A DNA stretch of 64,000 bases from Putridiphycobacter roseus (GTDB lineage Bacteria; Bacteroidota; Bacteroidia; Flavobacteriales_D; Crocinitomicaceae): the NCBI RefSeq assembly GCF_003234935.1, contig NZ_QKSB01000001.1, positions 186,001 to 250,000 of the forward strand. Direction: 5' to 3'. The translations under genes and the position numbers were made by a program. Each line of letters starts with the position of its first letter. Position 1 is the first letter of the stretch. Positions 17,297 through 24,938 of this stretch are shown here, in pieces. Under the pieces are notes generated by a model, which saw only the letters and a list, made by a program, of their open reading frames with translations, was not told the DNA's origin and ran no database searches.

Positions 17297-18655
17297 TTAC
17301 AATTTTTGATCTAACAAATAAAGCATGGCGCTCATAGCTGCAGCACCTAATTCTAATTCTCTTTTATTCACATTTTCGAATACATCTGAATGTGCGTGGT
17401 GGTAATCAAAATATCTTTGAGAACTAATTGCTAAACCTAATTGCAACATAGCCGGATAATATTCTCTTAGGGGATTTATATCTACCCCACCATATCCTGC
17501 TTCCAGTCTATATATTTGAAATGGGTTCAATATTTTGTACATATTTTGCACAAATTTAAGTTGTGTGCTATCTCCGACAACATCAAATCCAACAGGTAAA
17601 AAACCACCACGATCAGATTCTATGGCAGCAATATGCACTTCTTTTTTTTCAGCAGCAATTTTTGCGTAAGTTTTCCCACCAAAATTTCCATTTTCCTCAT
17701 TCATAAACAACACCACCCTAAGCGTGTGTTTATTTTTATAACCAAGTTCTTTTAATATTCTCAATGCCTCTACACTATGTACTACACCAGCACCATCATC
17801 ATGGGCACCTTCTCCCACATCCCAAGAGTCCAAATGTCCACCAATAGTTATTATTTGTGCATCTTCTTTACCCGTCATTTCTCCTATAACATTATAAGAT
17901 ACTTTATCTGCAAACTGGGCACAGTCCATTTCCATTTTTAATATAACCTTACCTTCCTTTAACCAATCACTTAATACATTTGCATGTTTTGTACTTATGG
18001 CCGCAGCGGGTATTTTATTGACATTCGCCTCATAATGCATAGACCCAGTATGTGCAAAATGATCTGTTGGTGTAGCAAGTGAACGAATAACCACACCCAA
18101 TGCTCCTTTTTTTGCAGCTTCCACCGCACCATTTCCTCTAATTGGCCAACAAGCGCCATACGCCTGAAATGTTTTGATTAATTTTTGATCGAAAGGCTTA
18201 TTGATAAATACTATTTTCCCTTGAATTGCAGCGGCAGATTTATTGCGTAAAGCATCCAAATCTTCTACCTCAATTACCTCAGCCGACAATAAACCATTGG
18301 TACCAATAGACATACCTAAAGCTAAAATATCTAACTTTAATAACTTACCATTTTCCGTGGTTATCCAACCCACTTCTTTTGTACCTCTCTCCCAATGTGG
18401 CACCATGATCTCCTGCAAGTAGACCTTATCAAAATTAGCCGCCTTTAATAGTCTTTGCCCCCACTCAACTGCCATTTCAGCTTCTGCAGAACCGGTAACT
18501 CTCGCACCAATATCTTTACACAATGAACGTAGATTTTCATAGGCTTCTCCATTCTCGAGCGCTTCATCATATATTTTCCGAATGAATACCTCTTCCTTTT
18601 GTGCTAAAACTGTAAAAGAAAATAGAATAATAAAAGGAAGGAAAAAATTTTTCAT
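17297..18655 (-). CDS. Secreted M28 family zinc metallopeptidase (carboxypeptidase Q-like)
   Basis: The 452-residue protein has a signal peptide ending FTVLAQ. A PA-type insert (about 120-240) interrupts the catalytic domain, as in plasma glutamate carboxypeptidase (CPQ). The co-catalytic zinc ligands are all visible: His274 in GGHLDSWD, Asp286 in HDDGAG, Glu321 in MNEENG with the catalytic Glu320 before it, Asp348 in ESDRGG, and a His in YHHAHSD near the C-terminus. It is therefore expected to be an active exopeptidase trimming peptides in the periplasm or outside the cell. It begins nine bases after the stop of the XRE/S24 regulator gene, so the two form an operon. Confidence 0.9.
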   Translation of the reverse strand: MKNFFLPFIILFSFTVLAQKEEVFIRKIYDEALENGEAYENLRSLCKDIGARVTGSAEAEMAVEWGQRLLKAANFDKVYLQEIMVPHWERGTKEVGWITTENGKLLKLDILALGMSIGTNGLLSAEVIEVEDLDALRNKSAAAIQGKIVFINKPFDQKLIKTFQAYGACWPIRGNGAVEAAKKGALGVVIRSLATPTDHFAHTGSMHYEANVNKIPAAAISTKHANVLSDWLKEGKVILKMEMDCAQFADKVSYNVIGEMTGKEDAQIITIGGHLDSWDVGEGAHDDGAGVVHSVEALRILKELGYKNKHTLRVVLFMNEENGNFGGKTYAKIAAEKKEVHIAAIESDRGGFLPVGFDVVGDSTQLKFVQNMYKILNPFQIYRLEAGYGGVDINPLREYYPAMLQLGLAISSQRYFDYHHAHSDVFENVNKRELELGAAAMSAMLYLLDQKL

Positions 18656-18664
18656 TTGGTAAAA

Positions 18665-19471
18665 TTAATCGTTTTTTGGAATATAAGTATTTCTAATATG
18701 TTTCACATCTGCCTGTAACCCTAAAATAGCTTTGGTTAGTTCGCTCTCTTTAAAACTAACAGATGGAATATCGTGACAAATGTAATTCACAAATTTCCAT
18801 ATCTCCACCACCTCATTTGCATGTACTTCATAAGGTTCATAAAATGGATTAGTAGAACACAGCTGGAAGCTTTGCGCATCATCTAGCCTATTGTGGACAA
18901 TTTTAAAAACAACACCTTCATTCTGTGTCACTACGATATAGGGATATCCCGACTTTAAGTTACGCCAATTTTCAACGTATTCTCCCACTACATAACTGCC
19001 ATCAGAAACTGGAGGCATGGAATCTCCCTTAATTGGAAATGTACGGTATTTTCTATCTTTTTTTAAAAAAGGTAGTTGAAAGGTAGGCAATACAGAAATA
19101 AATTCAGGATCGCTGTAGCCTGCAGTATATCCAGCACTTGCTTTTTCTGATACTAATTCAATATTTTCATTGTCGTCTTCATTGACGGTTGTCGCAAGAA
19201 TTCTTAACTTTTTACCTTCTAAATCTACGTGAACCCCTTGGGATAATTCATGCCACTTTTCTACCCCTAAACTAGGCAAGTCTTTTTTAATCAGCACATC
19301 TACAGGCACCCCATAAAATTGACTAAACTTGAGTAGATTTTGCACATTTGGCTCTGCAACGCCATTCTCATAACCAGAATAGGACGATCGGGTTAACCCC
19401 AATTCATTCGCAAGCTCTTCTTGTGATATTTTTTTATTTTTACGAAGGAATTTTAAATTTTCTCCAATCAT
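18665..19471 (-). CDS. XRE-type transcriptional regulator with LexA/CI-like S24 self-cleavage domain
   Basis: The 268-residue protein has an N-terminal helix-turn-helix (about 4-60, ISQEELANELGLTRSSYSGY). The C-terminal S24 peptidase fold has Ser151 in KGDSMPP and Lys190 in VVFKIV, the catalytic dyad of LexA and CI. The linker holds two Ala-Gly bonds, at 113-114 and 117-118 in EKASAGYTAGYSDPEF. The spacing to Ser151 and on to Lys190 is close to that in LexA. Self-cleavage is thus plausible. The trigger is unknown; RecA-dependent cleavage is one possibility. It sits upstream of the M28 peptidase gene and divergent from the CWC gene, with the two promoter boxes almost touching, so it probably controls itself and perhaps its neighbour. 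Confidence 0.9.
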   Translation of the reverse strand: MIGENLKFLRKNKKISQEELANELGLTRSSYSGYENGVAEPNVQNLLKFSQFYGVPVDVLIKKDLPSLGVEKWHELSQGVHVDLEGKKLRILATTVNEDDNENIELVSEKASAGYTAGYSDPEFISVLPTFQLPFLKKDRKYRTFPIKGDSMPPVSDGSYVVGEYVENWRNLKSGYPYIVVTQNEGVVFKIVHNRLDDAQSFQLCSTNPFYEPYEVHANEVVEIWKFVNYICHDIPSVSFKESELTKAILGLQADVKHIRNTYIPKND

Positions 19472-19488
19472 TATGCGTATTATTTAGT

Positions 19489-19496
19489 CAAATATA
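19489..19496 (-). promoter_or_regulatory. Promoter -7 box (TATATTTG) for the XRE/S24 - M28 operon
   Basis: The minus strand reads TATATTTG, 17 bases before the ATG at 19471, giving a leader of about 12 bases. It lies two bases from the divergent box of the CWC gene. Confidence 0.6.
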
Positions 19497-19498
19497 TT

Positions 19499-19506
19499 TA
19501 TTTTTG
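19499..19506 (+). promoter_or_regulatory. Promoter -7 box (TATTTTTG) for the CWC protein gene
   Basis: The plus strand reads TATTTTTG, 29 bases before the ATG at 19536. The two divergent boxes are back to back, so polymerase could not occupy both at once. Confidence 0.5.
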
Positions 19507-19535
19507 TTTAATTTTTAATCAAAAACAAGCATTAA

Positions 19536-19724
19536 ATGTTAAAAAACTGCGCAAAATGTGACCAATCGTTTGAATGTAAGGCATCCAACATAGATGCCTG
19601 TCATTGCAATACCATTAAACTAAACAAATGGCAATTGAACTACATACATGAAAAATATAATAATTGCCTTTGCAATGCATGTTTAAAGGAAATGTTGCAA
19701 ATTGGACCAGTCCAAGTCGTTTAA
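19536..19724 (+). CDS. Small cysteine-rich CWC-type protein
   Basis: The 62-residue protein has four paired or clustered cysteine groups: CAKC near residue 5, a Cys in FEC, CHC at about 22-24, and NNCLCNACL at about 42-50. This arrangement matches the short cysteine-rich CWC family of Bacteroidota and Proteobacteria, with CHC in place of CWC. It probably binds zinc; no function is known. The gene is real despite its size, because the cysteine spacing is conserved in type and a promoter box precedes it. Its stop overlaps that of the convergent proline dehydrogenase gene by four bases. Confidence 0.75.
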   Translation: MLKNCAKCDQSFECKASNIDACHCNTIKLNKWQLNYIHEKYNNCLCNACLKEMLQIGPVQVV

Positions 19725-20890
19725 ATGGCTTTTCTTCTTTTTTTCTCTTTCACTATAAGTGACAACTCTCTTCCCATTTGACCTGCAACCGAAGTATTTT
19801 CTTCTGCACGTCGTATTAAATAAGGCATCACTTCTTGGATAGGACCATATGGAACATATTTTGCGACATTATAACCTTTAAAGGACAAATTAAAAGAAAT
19901 ATGATCGCTCATGCCTAATAATTGTGCAAAATATAAATGCGGATGATTTTTAGCCAACTGATGTGTTTCAATAAGTGCAATAAGTTTAGCTGAACTCTCT
20001 TCATTATGTGTACCTGCACAAACAGCTATATTATTGATATGTTCTACCATATAGGTTAAAGCTAAATTATAATCCCTATCTGTAGCTGCTTTGTTGGGCT
20101 GAATGGGAGAAGTATACCCTTTGGCTTTAGCACGGTCTCTTTCTTTTTCCATATATGCGCCCCTCACCAATTTCACACCTAAAATATAATTGCCATTTTT
20201 GGCTTTCTGATGACTCGTTTTTAGGAAATCTAGACGGTCGTGACGGTACATTTGAATGGTATTATAAACACAAGCTTTCTCTTTGTTATATTTTGCCATC
20301 ATGGCATCTGCCATTCTATCTATACTGTTTTGAATCCAACTGTCTTCAGCATCAATAAATACAGGTACATCATTTTCAAATGCAGCTTTACAAATTGCAT
20401 CCACTCGCATTAAAACGCTAGCGAATTCTTGCTTTTCTTTTTCATTTAAATTTTCTACGCCATCATTTGCTTTCTCTAACAAACTAAATCGAGAAACACC
20501 TGTAATTTTAAAAACAGAAAATGGTATGGCATCATTCGCTTTCCCCTTGAGGATGGTATCGATTATTTCTTCTTTTGTCGCTTCCAAATCTGCAAGTGAC
20601 TCTTTACCTTCTACAGAGTAATCAAGAATGGTCCCAATTTTATAATTATTCAATTGATTTATTTTCAAGTCACAATCTTGAATAGACTCTCCCCCACAAA
20701 ACTGTTTGAAAATTGTTTTCTTTATCAACCCTTTTACCGGTAAATGCAAAGTAAAAGCAACATTAGTTGCTACTTTACCAAATTTTACTAACCATGGTTT
20801 TCCCATGAGGTTAAATAACCAGTACGACCAGTTTAAGTCAGAATTTGACTTACTTTCGAAGGCTATTTCTGTATTATCGAATGAAATCAT
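19721..20890 (-). CDS. Proline dehydrogenase
   Basis: This FAD enzyme oxidises proline to pyrroline-5-carboxylate and feeds electrons to quinone. It is read as 389 residues from MISFDNTEIAF at 20890. The frame is open to 20956, but that extension contains the promoter box and the chosen opening is the usual one in Bacteroidota. Family landmarks include VPVFIDAEDSWIQ, GVKLVRGAYMEKER (about 240), VCAGTHNEES and, near the C-terminus, PYLIRRAEENTSVAGQ. It is the single-function form, without the P5C dehydrogenase half of PutA, and no P5C dehydrogenase is nearby. The predicted message has almost no leader. Confidence 0.92.
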   Translation of the reverse strand: MISFDNTEIAFESKSNSDLNWSYWLFNLMGKPWLVKFGKVATNVAFTLHLPVKGLIKKTIFKQFCGGESIQDCDLKINQLNNYKIGTILDYSVEGKESLADLEATKEEIIDTILKGKANDAIPFSVFKITGVSRFSLLEKANDGVENLNEKEKQEFASVLMRVDAICKAAFENDVPVFIDAEDSWIQNSIDRMADAMMAKYNKEKACVYNTIQMYRHDRLDFLKTSHQKAKNGNYILGVKLVRGAYMEKERDRAKAKGYTSPIQPNKAATDRDYNLALTYMVEHINNIAVCAGTHNEESSAKLIALIETHQLAKNHPHLYFAQLLGMSDHISFNLSFKGYNVAKYVPYGPIQEVMPYLIRRAEENTSVAGQMGRELSLIVKEKKRRKAI

Positions 20891-20893
20891 ACG

Positions 20894-20901
20894 CAAATAT
20901 A
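20894..20901 (-). promoter_or_regulatory. Promoter -7 box (TATATTTG) abutting the proline dehydrogenase start
   Basis: The minus strand reads TATATTTG, CGT, ATG. With transcription starting about three to five bases after the box, the message would begin at or within a base or two of the start codon, that is, leaderless. Confidence 0.6.
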
Positions 20902-20963
20902 ATTCTGTTTTTGATTTAAGTTCTATTCCGCAATAATTATTATCACTTCCATCCAATTTATTT

Positions 20964-20971
20964 TATCTTTG
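20964..20971 (+). promoter_or_regulatory. Promoter -7 box (TATCTTTG) for aroB
   Basis: The plus strand reads TATCTTTG, seven bases before the ATG at 20979. The leader would be only about three bases, or about 15 if the next ATG at 20991 is used. Confidence 0.6.
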
Positions 20972-20978
20972 TTTGGTG

Positions 20979-22046
20979 ATGAAAAATGAAATGCAAACCG
21001 ATAAAAACGCCATATACTTTGGAACTGAAAGTAATGAAGCAATTCAAGAATTTTTAGAGAAAAATTACAAGCAATCTAAAAAAATAATTTTGACGGATGA
21101 TAAGGTTTTTGGCATTTGGATAGAGAATTTTATCACTTCCATTCCAGCCTTAAATGACGCTGAGATAATTCAAATTCCTGAAGGAGAAGCGTCAAAATGC
21201 ATGGAAATAGTAGTTCAAGTCATTGAAACCTTGTCGGATTACAAAATTTCCAGGGCAGATCTCTTGATTAATTTTGGTGGTGGAATGGTGAGTGACATTG
21301 GTGGTTTTATAGCTGCTATTTACAAAAGAGGTATTGACTTCATCAATATCCCAACCACTTTACTGTCCCAAGTAGATGCTTCGATAGGTGGAAAAACAGG
21401 TATTGACTTAGGTCCTTTAAAAAATCAAATTGGTGTATTTACTAATGCACAAAAGGTATTTATTAATTCAGGATATTTAAGCACCTTGCCCCACGAGGCA
21501 ATGCTATCTGGTTATGCTGAGATGTTAAAACACGGTTTAATATACTCAAAAAGGCATTGGGAAGAACTGAAAAAATTCAACTGCACAAAAACGGAAGGTG
21601 CCCTTCCTTTCATTAAAGATTCCGTAGAAATTAAACAAGAAATTGTACGTTTAGACCCATTAGAACAAAACATCCGAAAAAGTTTAAACTTTGGCCACAC
21701 GATAGGCCATGCCATTGAAGGTTTTTTACTCGTTAATGAGCAACCTATCCAACATGGTATCGCAATTGCTTGGGGCATGTATGCCGAAGCCTTTATCGCT
21801 TATAAATCCAACTTATTAACTAAATCGGAATGGGAAGAAATAAGTTATATTATCACGGACATCTATCCCCCTTTAAACCTTGACAGTTCGCAGCAAGCTA
21901 CTTTGATAAAATTGATGGAGAATGATAAAAAAAACAAAAATGGTAAAATTCAATTTACGTTAATAAATACAATAGGCAAAGGCATCATTGAACAAGTTGT
22001 CCCTAGAGAGTTAATATTAGAGGCCTTGGATGAAATATTAAACTAA
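20979..22046 (+). CDS. aroB: 3-dehydroquinate synthase
   Basis: AroB carries out the second step of the shikimate pathway, converting DAHP to 3-dehydroquinate with NAD+ and a divalent metal (355 residues). The family blocks are clear: GGGMVSDIGGFIAAIYKRG (about 92-110), the phosphate-binding IPTTLLSQVDASIGGKTG (about 116-133), and the metal ligand regions YAEMLKHGL and NFGHTIGHAIEG. The start is set at the ATG at 20979; TTG at 20973 and GTG at 20976 are in frame but too close to the promoter box. The gene is divergent from proline dehydrogenase with about 90 bases shared, and convergent with the HhH barrel gene with a four-base stop overlap. Confidence 0.96.
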   Translation: MKNEMQTDKNAIYFGTESNEAIQEFLEKNYKQSKKIILTDDKVFGIWIENFITSIPALNDAEIIQIPEGEASKCMEIVVQVIETLSDYKISRADLLINFGGGMVSDIGGFIAAIYKRGIDFINIPTTLLSQVDASIGGKTGIDLGPLKNQIGVFTNAQKVFINSGYLSTLPHEAMLSGYAEMLKHGLIYSKRHWEELKKFNCTKTEGALPFIKDSVEIKQEIVRLDPLEQNIRKSLNFGHTIGHAIEGFLLVNEQPIQHGIAIAWGMYAEAFIAYKSNLLTKSEWEEISYIITDIYPPLNLDSSQQATLIKLMENDKKNKNGKIQFTLINTIGKGIIEQVVPRELILEALDEILN

Positions 22047-24109
22047 AACCTAAACTTTAACTGAACCTTTATTTCCGAACGGTGGTTACCTGCTATTTCT
22101 TCTAGGCCGGTAGACAGGGATTTTTCATTGATAAAAGTGGTTCTGCTCCAACGTACCCATATATCCACTTTTCTACCTATTTCATATTTCCCCATTAAAT
22201 AAGTCCGAAATCCTTGGTTGTACAATGCAGGAATACTAAATACATACAGCAAATCATTTTCATACGTATAAATCCTTGAATTATAGTCATCCGTATCAAA
22301 AACGGCATACCTAGCATATAATTTAAGCGGTATTTTGTTAAATTTATAAATCACATCTTGAAATAAGACAATGCCTTTTGATGTCGTTTTATTAAAATCA
22401 TAAAACGCGTATTCAAAACGAGACTTAACCGTAATATTTTTATTTACACTATGGGAATAGTTTAACCTAAAATGATGTGTTGCTTCAAAATCCTGCGGTG
22501 TAATGGAAGCATCAGAACTACTTATATTTCTTTCTTTCAACTTATTTCTATACCGTATATAAAAATTTGCGTACCGACTCAAATCAAAATCAATTTGGAA
22601 GAAAATTGCGCTACCTACAGAAGGGCCATCCACTAAATATTTTAACCATTTAGACTGATATTGGTCGTAATAAGCTGATACGTTTATTTTCGAAGTTGGT
22701 CTTGCCAAAAAACCAAAATAAATACCATTCTCGTTTTGTGAGCTACCAGAAAAATTAGCGACATATAAGTTTTGATTGGCCAGACTAAAATAGCGGTGCA
22801 TGACCACTAAATCTAATTTGGGATCCACATGCCAGGTCACTCCATTTATGGTATTTAACTTTCCATTGAGGGCACTTGCTGTCTCTCCAAAAAGAGATAC
22901 CTTATGCCAAATATACTGGTAATCTACACCTATCGAAACCTGAGAAGTTCCATTAAAGTCAAACTTATTATACAACAAATCACTGCCTTCAATATTTTTA
23001 TCAAAATGCGTGTACATCCCGGTCATATTAATTTTAAAATTTTCAGTCTGATAACTTAGTGCCCCTCCCACATTCATTTGACCTATGGTATTTTTTGCCG
23101 CCAATTCCTTTTCTGTCCTATGATAGCCTGTCAATTGAAAAGTATTTACATAATCCTCCAATAATAGTGAGTCATTATTTTGGAGTACTGCGTCTACTTT
23201 TTTGTAAGATGCAAATAAGGTCGTCTGCCATTTATTTTCACCAAAACTCATGCCTACACCACGCATAAAATTCCCCTCGTTCACCGAGGTATAAGCACGC
23301 AATCCTTGACCATATTGTTTGGCATTCAAAACTTGAGCCGAACGCCCCATATTAAAACCTGTCCAAATATTTAAGCCTTGACCGAAACTCACTTGAAAAT
23401 CACCTACTACTAATTTTTTAAAAACGCCAAGATCCTGTACCATCACATGACCAGAATAAAAGTCAAATCCTTTTTGTTGTGGATTAAAAGTAAATGCTTC
23501 CCCTGGATCTTTTTCAGCTGTTAAACCAATACTCAAGTTATTTTTATAGGTATACCGATACCTTAAGTAATATTTATTGGCATCCCCTAAATATTTTTTA
23601 TTCGGGTTGAGTGCTAAAATAGAATCGGGCAAAGTAAGGTAACCTGCTTTTTCTTCCAACACCCTTTGGTACCGCAACATTAAATCATGCTTCCCATATT
23701 TAAAAGCTTTTTTCCAATTTACCTGATCTAAAGTAGACGCTCCAATTCTGACAAAAGGCAGTATTCTATCTATCGTGGATCTATCAAAACCAGGAATAGC
23801 GTTTAATTCATATATACTTAAAATTTTACGTAAGGACTTTCGATAGGAAATCAAGGCATTAATTTGTTGATCGGTTAACAATCTTAACTCCTTTAAATCT
23901 TCCGCAGTAGCTTGATTTAAATTGAGTGGATTATCCATTAAAAAATAATAGATTTCAATGATACCTGTAAAGTCTATATCTGTATCTTCAAACTCCTGAC
24001 TAATAAATTCTATGGTTCTTTCTAAAATTAAATCCTTCTCCATTTCATTCACTTGCGCAAAGCTATTGCCTGTGATAAAAAAAAGAAGAATGGCTAGAAT
24101 TTTTTTCAT
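22043..24109 (-). CDS. Outer-membrane beta-barrel protein with N-terminal helix-hairpin-helix motifs
   Basis: The 688-residue protein has a signal peptide (LLFFITGNSFAQ). The next hundred residues hold two ComEA-like helix-hairpin-helix motifs: LNLNQATAEDLKELRLLTD (about 57-75) and SIYELNAIPGFDRSTIDRIL (about 97-116). The rest, about 130-688, alternates aromatic and polar strands (YYLRYRYTYKNNLSIGL, NFYIRYRNKL) and ends in IKVQLKFRF, the mark of an outer-membrane barrel. Helix-hairpin-helix motifs usually bind DNA without regard to sequence. In ComEA they bind incoming DNA, which suggests, but does not prove, a surface or periplasmic DNA role here. It overlaps the upstream PorV-like gene by ATGA and is the last gene of the tex operon. 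Confidence 0.8.
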   Translation of the reverse strand: MKKILAILLFFITGNSFAQVNEMEKDLILERTIEFISQEFEDTDIDFTGIIEIYYFLMDNPLNLNQATAEDLKELRLLTDQQINALISYRKSLRKILSIYELNAIPGFDRSTIDRILPFVRIGASTLDQVNWKKAFKYGKHDLMLRYQRVLEEKAGYLTLPDSILALNPNKKYLGDANKYYLRYRYTYKNNLSIGLTAEKDPGEAFTFNPQQKGFDFYSGHVMVQDLGVFKKLVVGDFQVSFGQGLNIWTGFNMGRSAQVLNAKQYGQGLRAYTSVNEGNFMRGVGMSFGENKWQTTLFASYKKVDAVLQNNDSLLLEDYVNTFQLTGYHRTEKELAAKNTIGQMNVGGALSYQTENFKINMTGMYTHFDKNIEGSDLLYNKFDFNGTSQVSIGVDYQYIWHKVSLFGETASALNGKLNTINGVTWHVDPKLDLVVMHRYFSLANQNLYVANFSGSSQNENGIYFGFLARPTSKINVSAYYDQYQSKWLKYLVDGPSVGSAIFFQIDFDLSRYANFYIRYRNKLKERNISSSDASITPQDFEATHHFRLNYSHSVNKNITVKSRFEYAFYDFNKTTSKGIVLFQDVIYKFNKIPLKLYARYAVFDTDDYNSRIYTYENDLLYVFSIPALYNQGFRTYLMGKYEIGRKVDIWVRWSRTTFINEKSLSTGLEEIAGNHRSEIKVQLKFRF

Positions 24110-24918
24110 TTAAAAGCATAGGTTAACCCTATGGTTGGCGTAAGGCCAATTTGGGCATGCCAAACACTGGCGATATCAATGGTAAACTTATTCAAATTAA
24201 TCCCCACACCAAAAGCGGACTGAAAAGGATATGTATTGATTCCAAAACGAATATCAAACACTGCATTTGCATTAATTTCCAGTCCTGACTTAATATTTAA
24301 TTTTTGCGACAAATCTTTTTCAAGATCGATAAGCCAAATAATCTGGTTACTCAGTTGAAACTGACCTCCAAGAATAAATAAAGTAGGCAACCTTTCGTTT
24401 TGGAAATCGGAAATCTTAGCCCGGTTAATGTTTAATACACTGGCGCCAAATTGCACTTTTTTATTTAGTTTATAGTTTACGCCGACACTAGCAGATACAT
24501 TTTGTGTTTTACCGTATATATCTCCAAAACGGGTAGAATGGTAATTTAAATTCACCCCCATTCCAATGCGATTGGATAATTGCATGGCATAAGTCCCACC
24601 TATTTGTATCTGCCTAAATAATTGAAAACCTGACTGCTGTATAAAAACGCCCACATTACCAGCTTCGGTCTGATGTCCAAAACTAATATTTTGGGTAGCC
24701 AACTCATTCAGTAAAAACCGATTGGCATATTGTAAATTTACTGCTGTGCCTTCAAAAAAACCAAAAGCACCCGGATTATTTTTCACTGCAACAACATCAC
24801 TCAATGTTGCCCCTACATTTCCTAAACCGACTTGACGAGCACCTATTTGACTCGAAACCTGTCCAGCTACAAAAAACAAGTTAAAATTCAACAAAAAAAA
24901 TAAAAAGCCATGCTTCAT
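24106..24918 (-). CDS. PorV/PorQ-like outer-membrane barrel protein
   Basis: The 270-residue protein has a signal peptide (residues 1-20). The opening QIGARQVGLGNVGATLSDVV and then KNNPGAFGFFEG is typical of the PorV/PorQ/UPF0164 group, whose members are small FadL-like barrels working with the type IX secretion system. The rest is a series of strands ending in TIGLTYAFK. Its own job is unknown. Genuine PorV is usually longer, so this is a relative rather than PorV itself. Its stop shares ATGA with the start of the HhH barrel protein, so the two are made together, and it follows tex by 20 bases. Confidence 0.7.
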   Translation of the reverse strand: MKHGFLFFLLNFNLFFVAGQVSSQIGARQVGLGNVGATLSDVVAVKNNPGAFGFFEGTAVNLQYANRFLLNELATQNISFGHQTEAGNVGVFIQQSGFQLFRQIQIGGTYAMQLSNRIGMGVNLNYHSTRFGDIYGKTQNVSASVGVNYKLNKKVQFGASVLNINRAKISDFQNERLPTLFILGGQFQLSNQIIWLIDLEKDLSQKLNIKSGLEINANAVFDIRFGINTYPFQSAFGVGINLNKFTIDIASVWHAQIGLTPTIGLTYAFK

Positions 24919-24938
24919 ATTGGAAAGATAATAATTAT

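Noticed and set aside
20891..20956. Extension of the proline dehydrogenase frame
   Set aside because: It includes the TATATTTG box right before the usual MISFDNTEIAF start.
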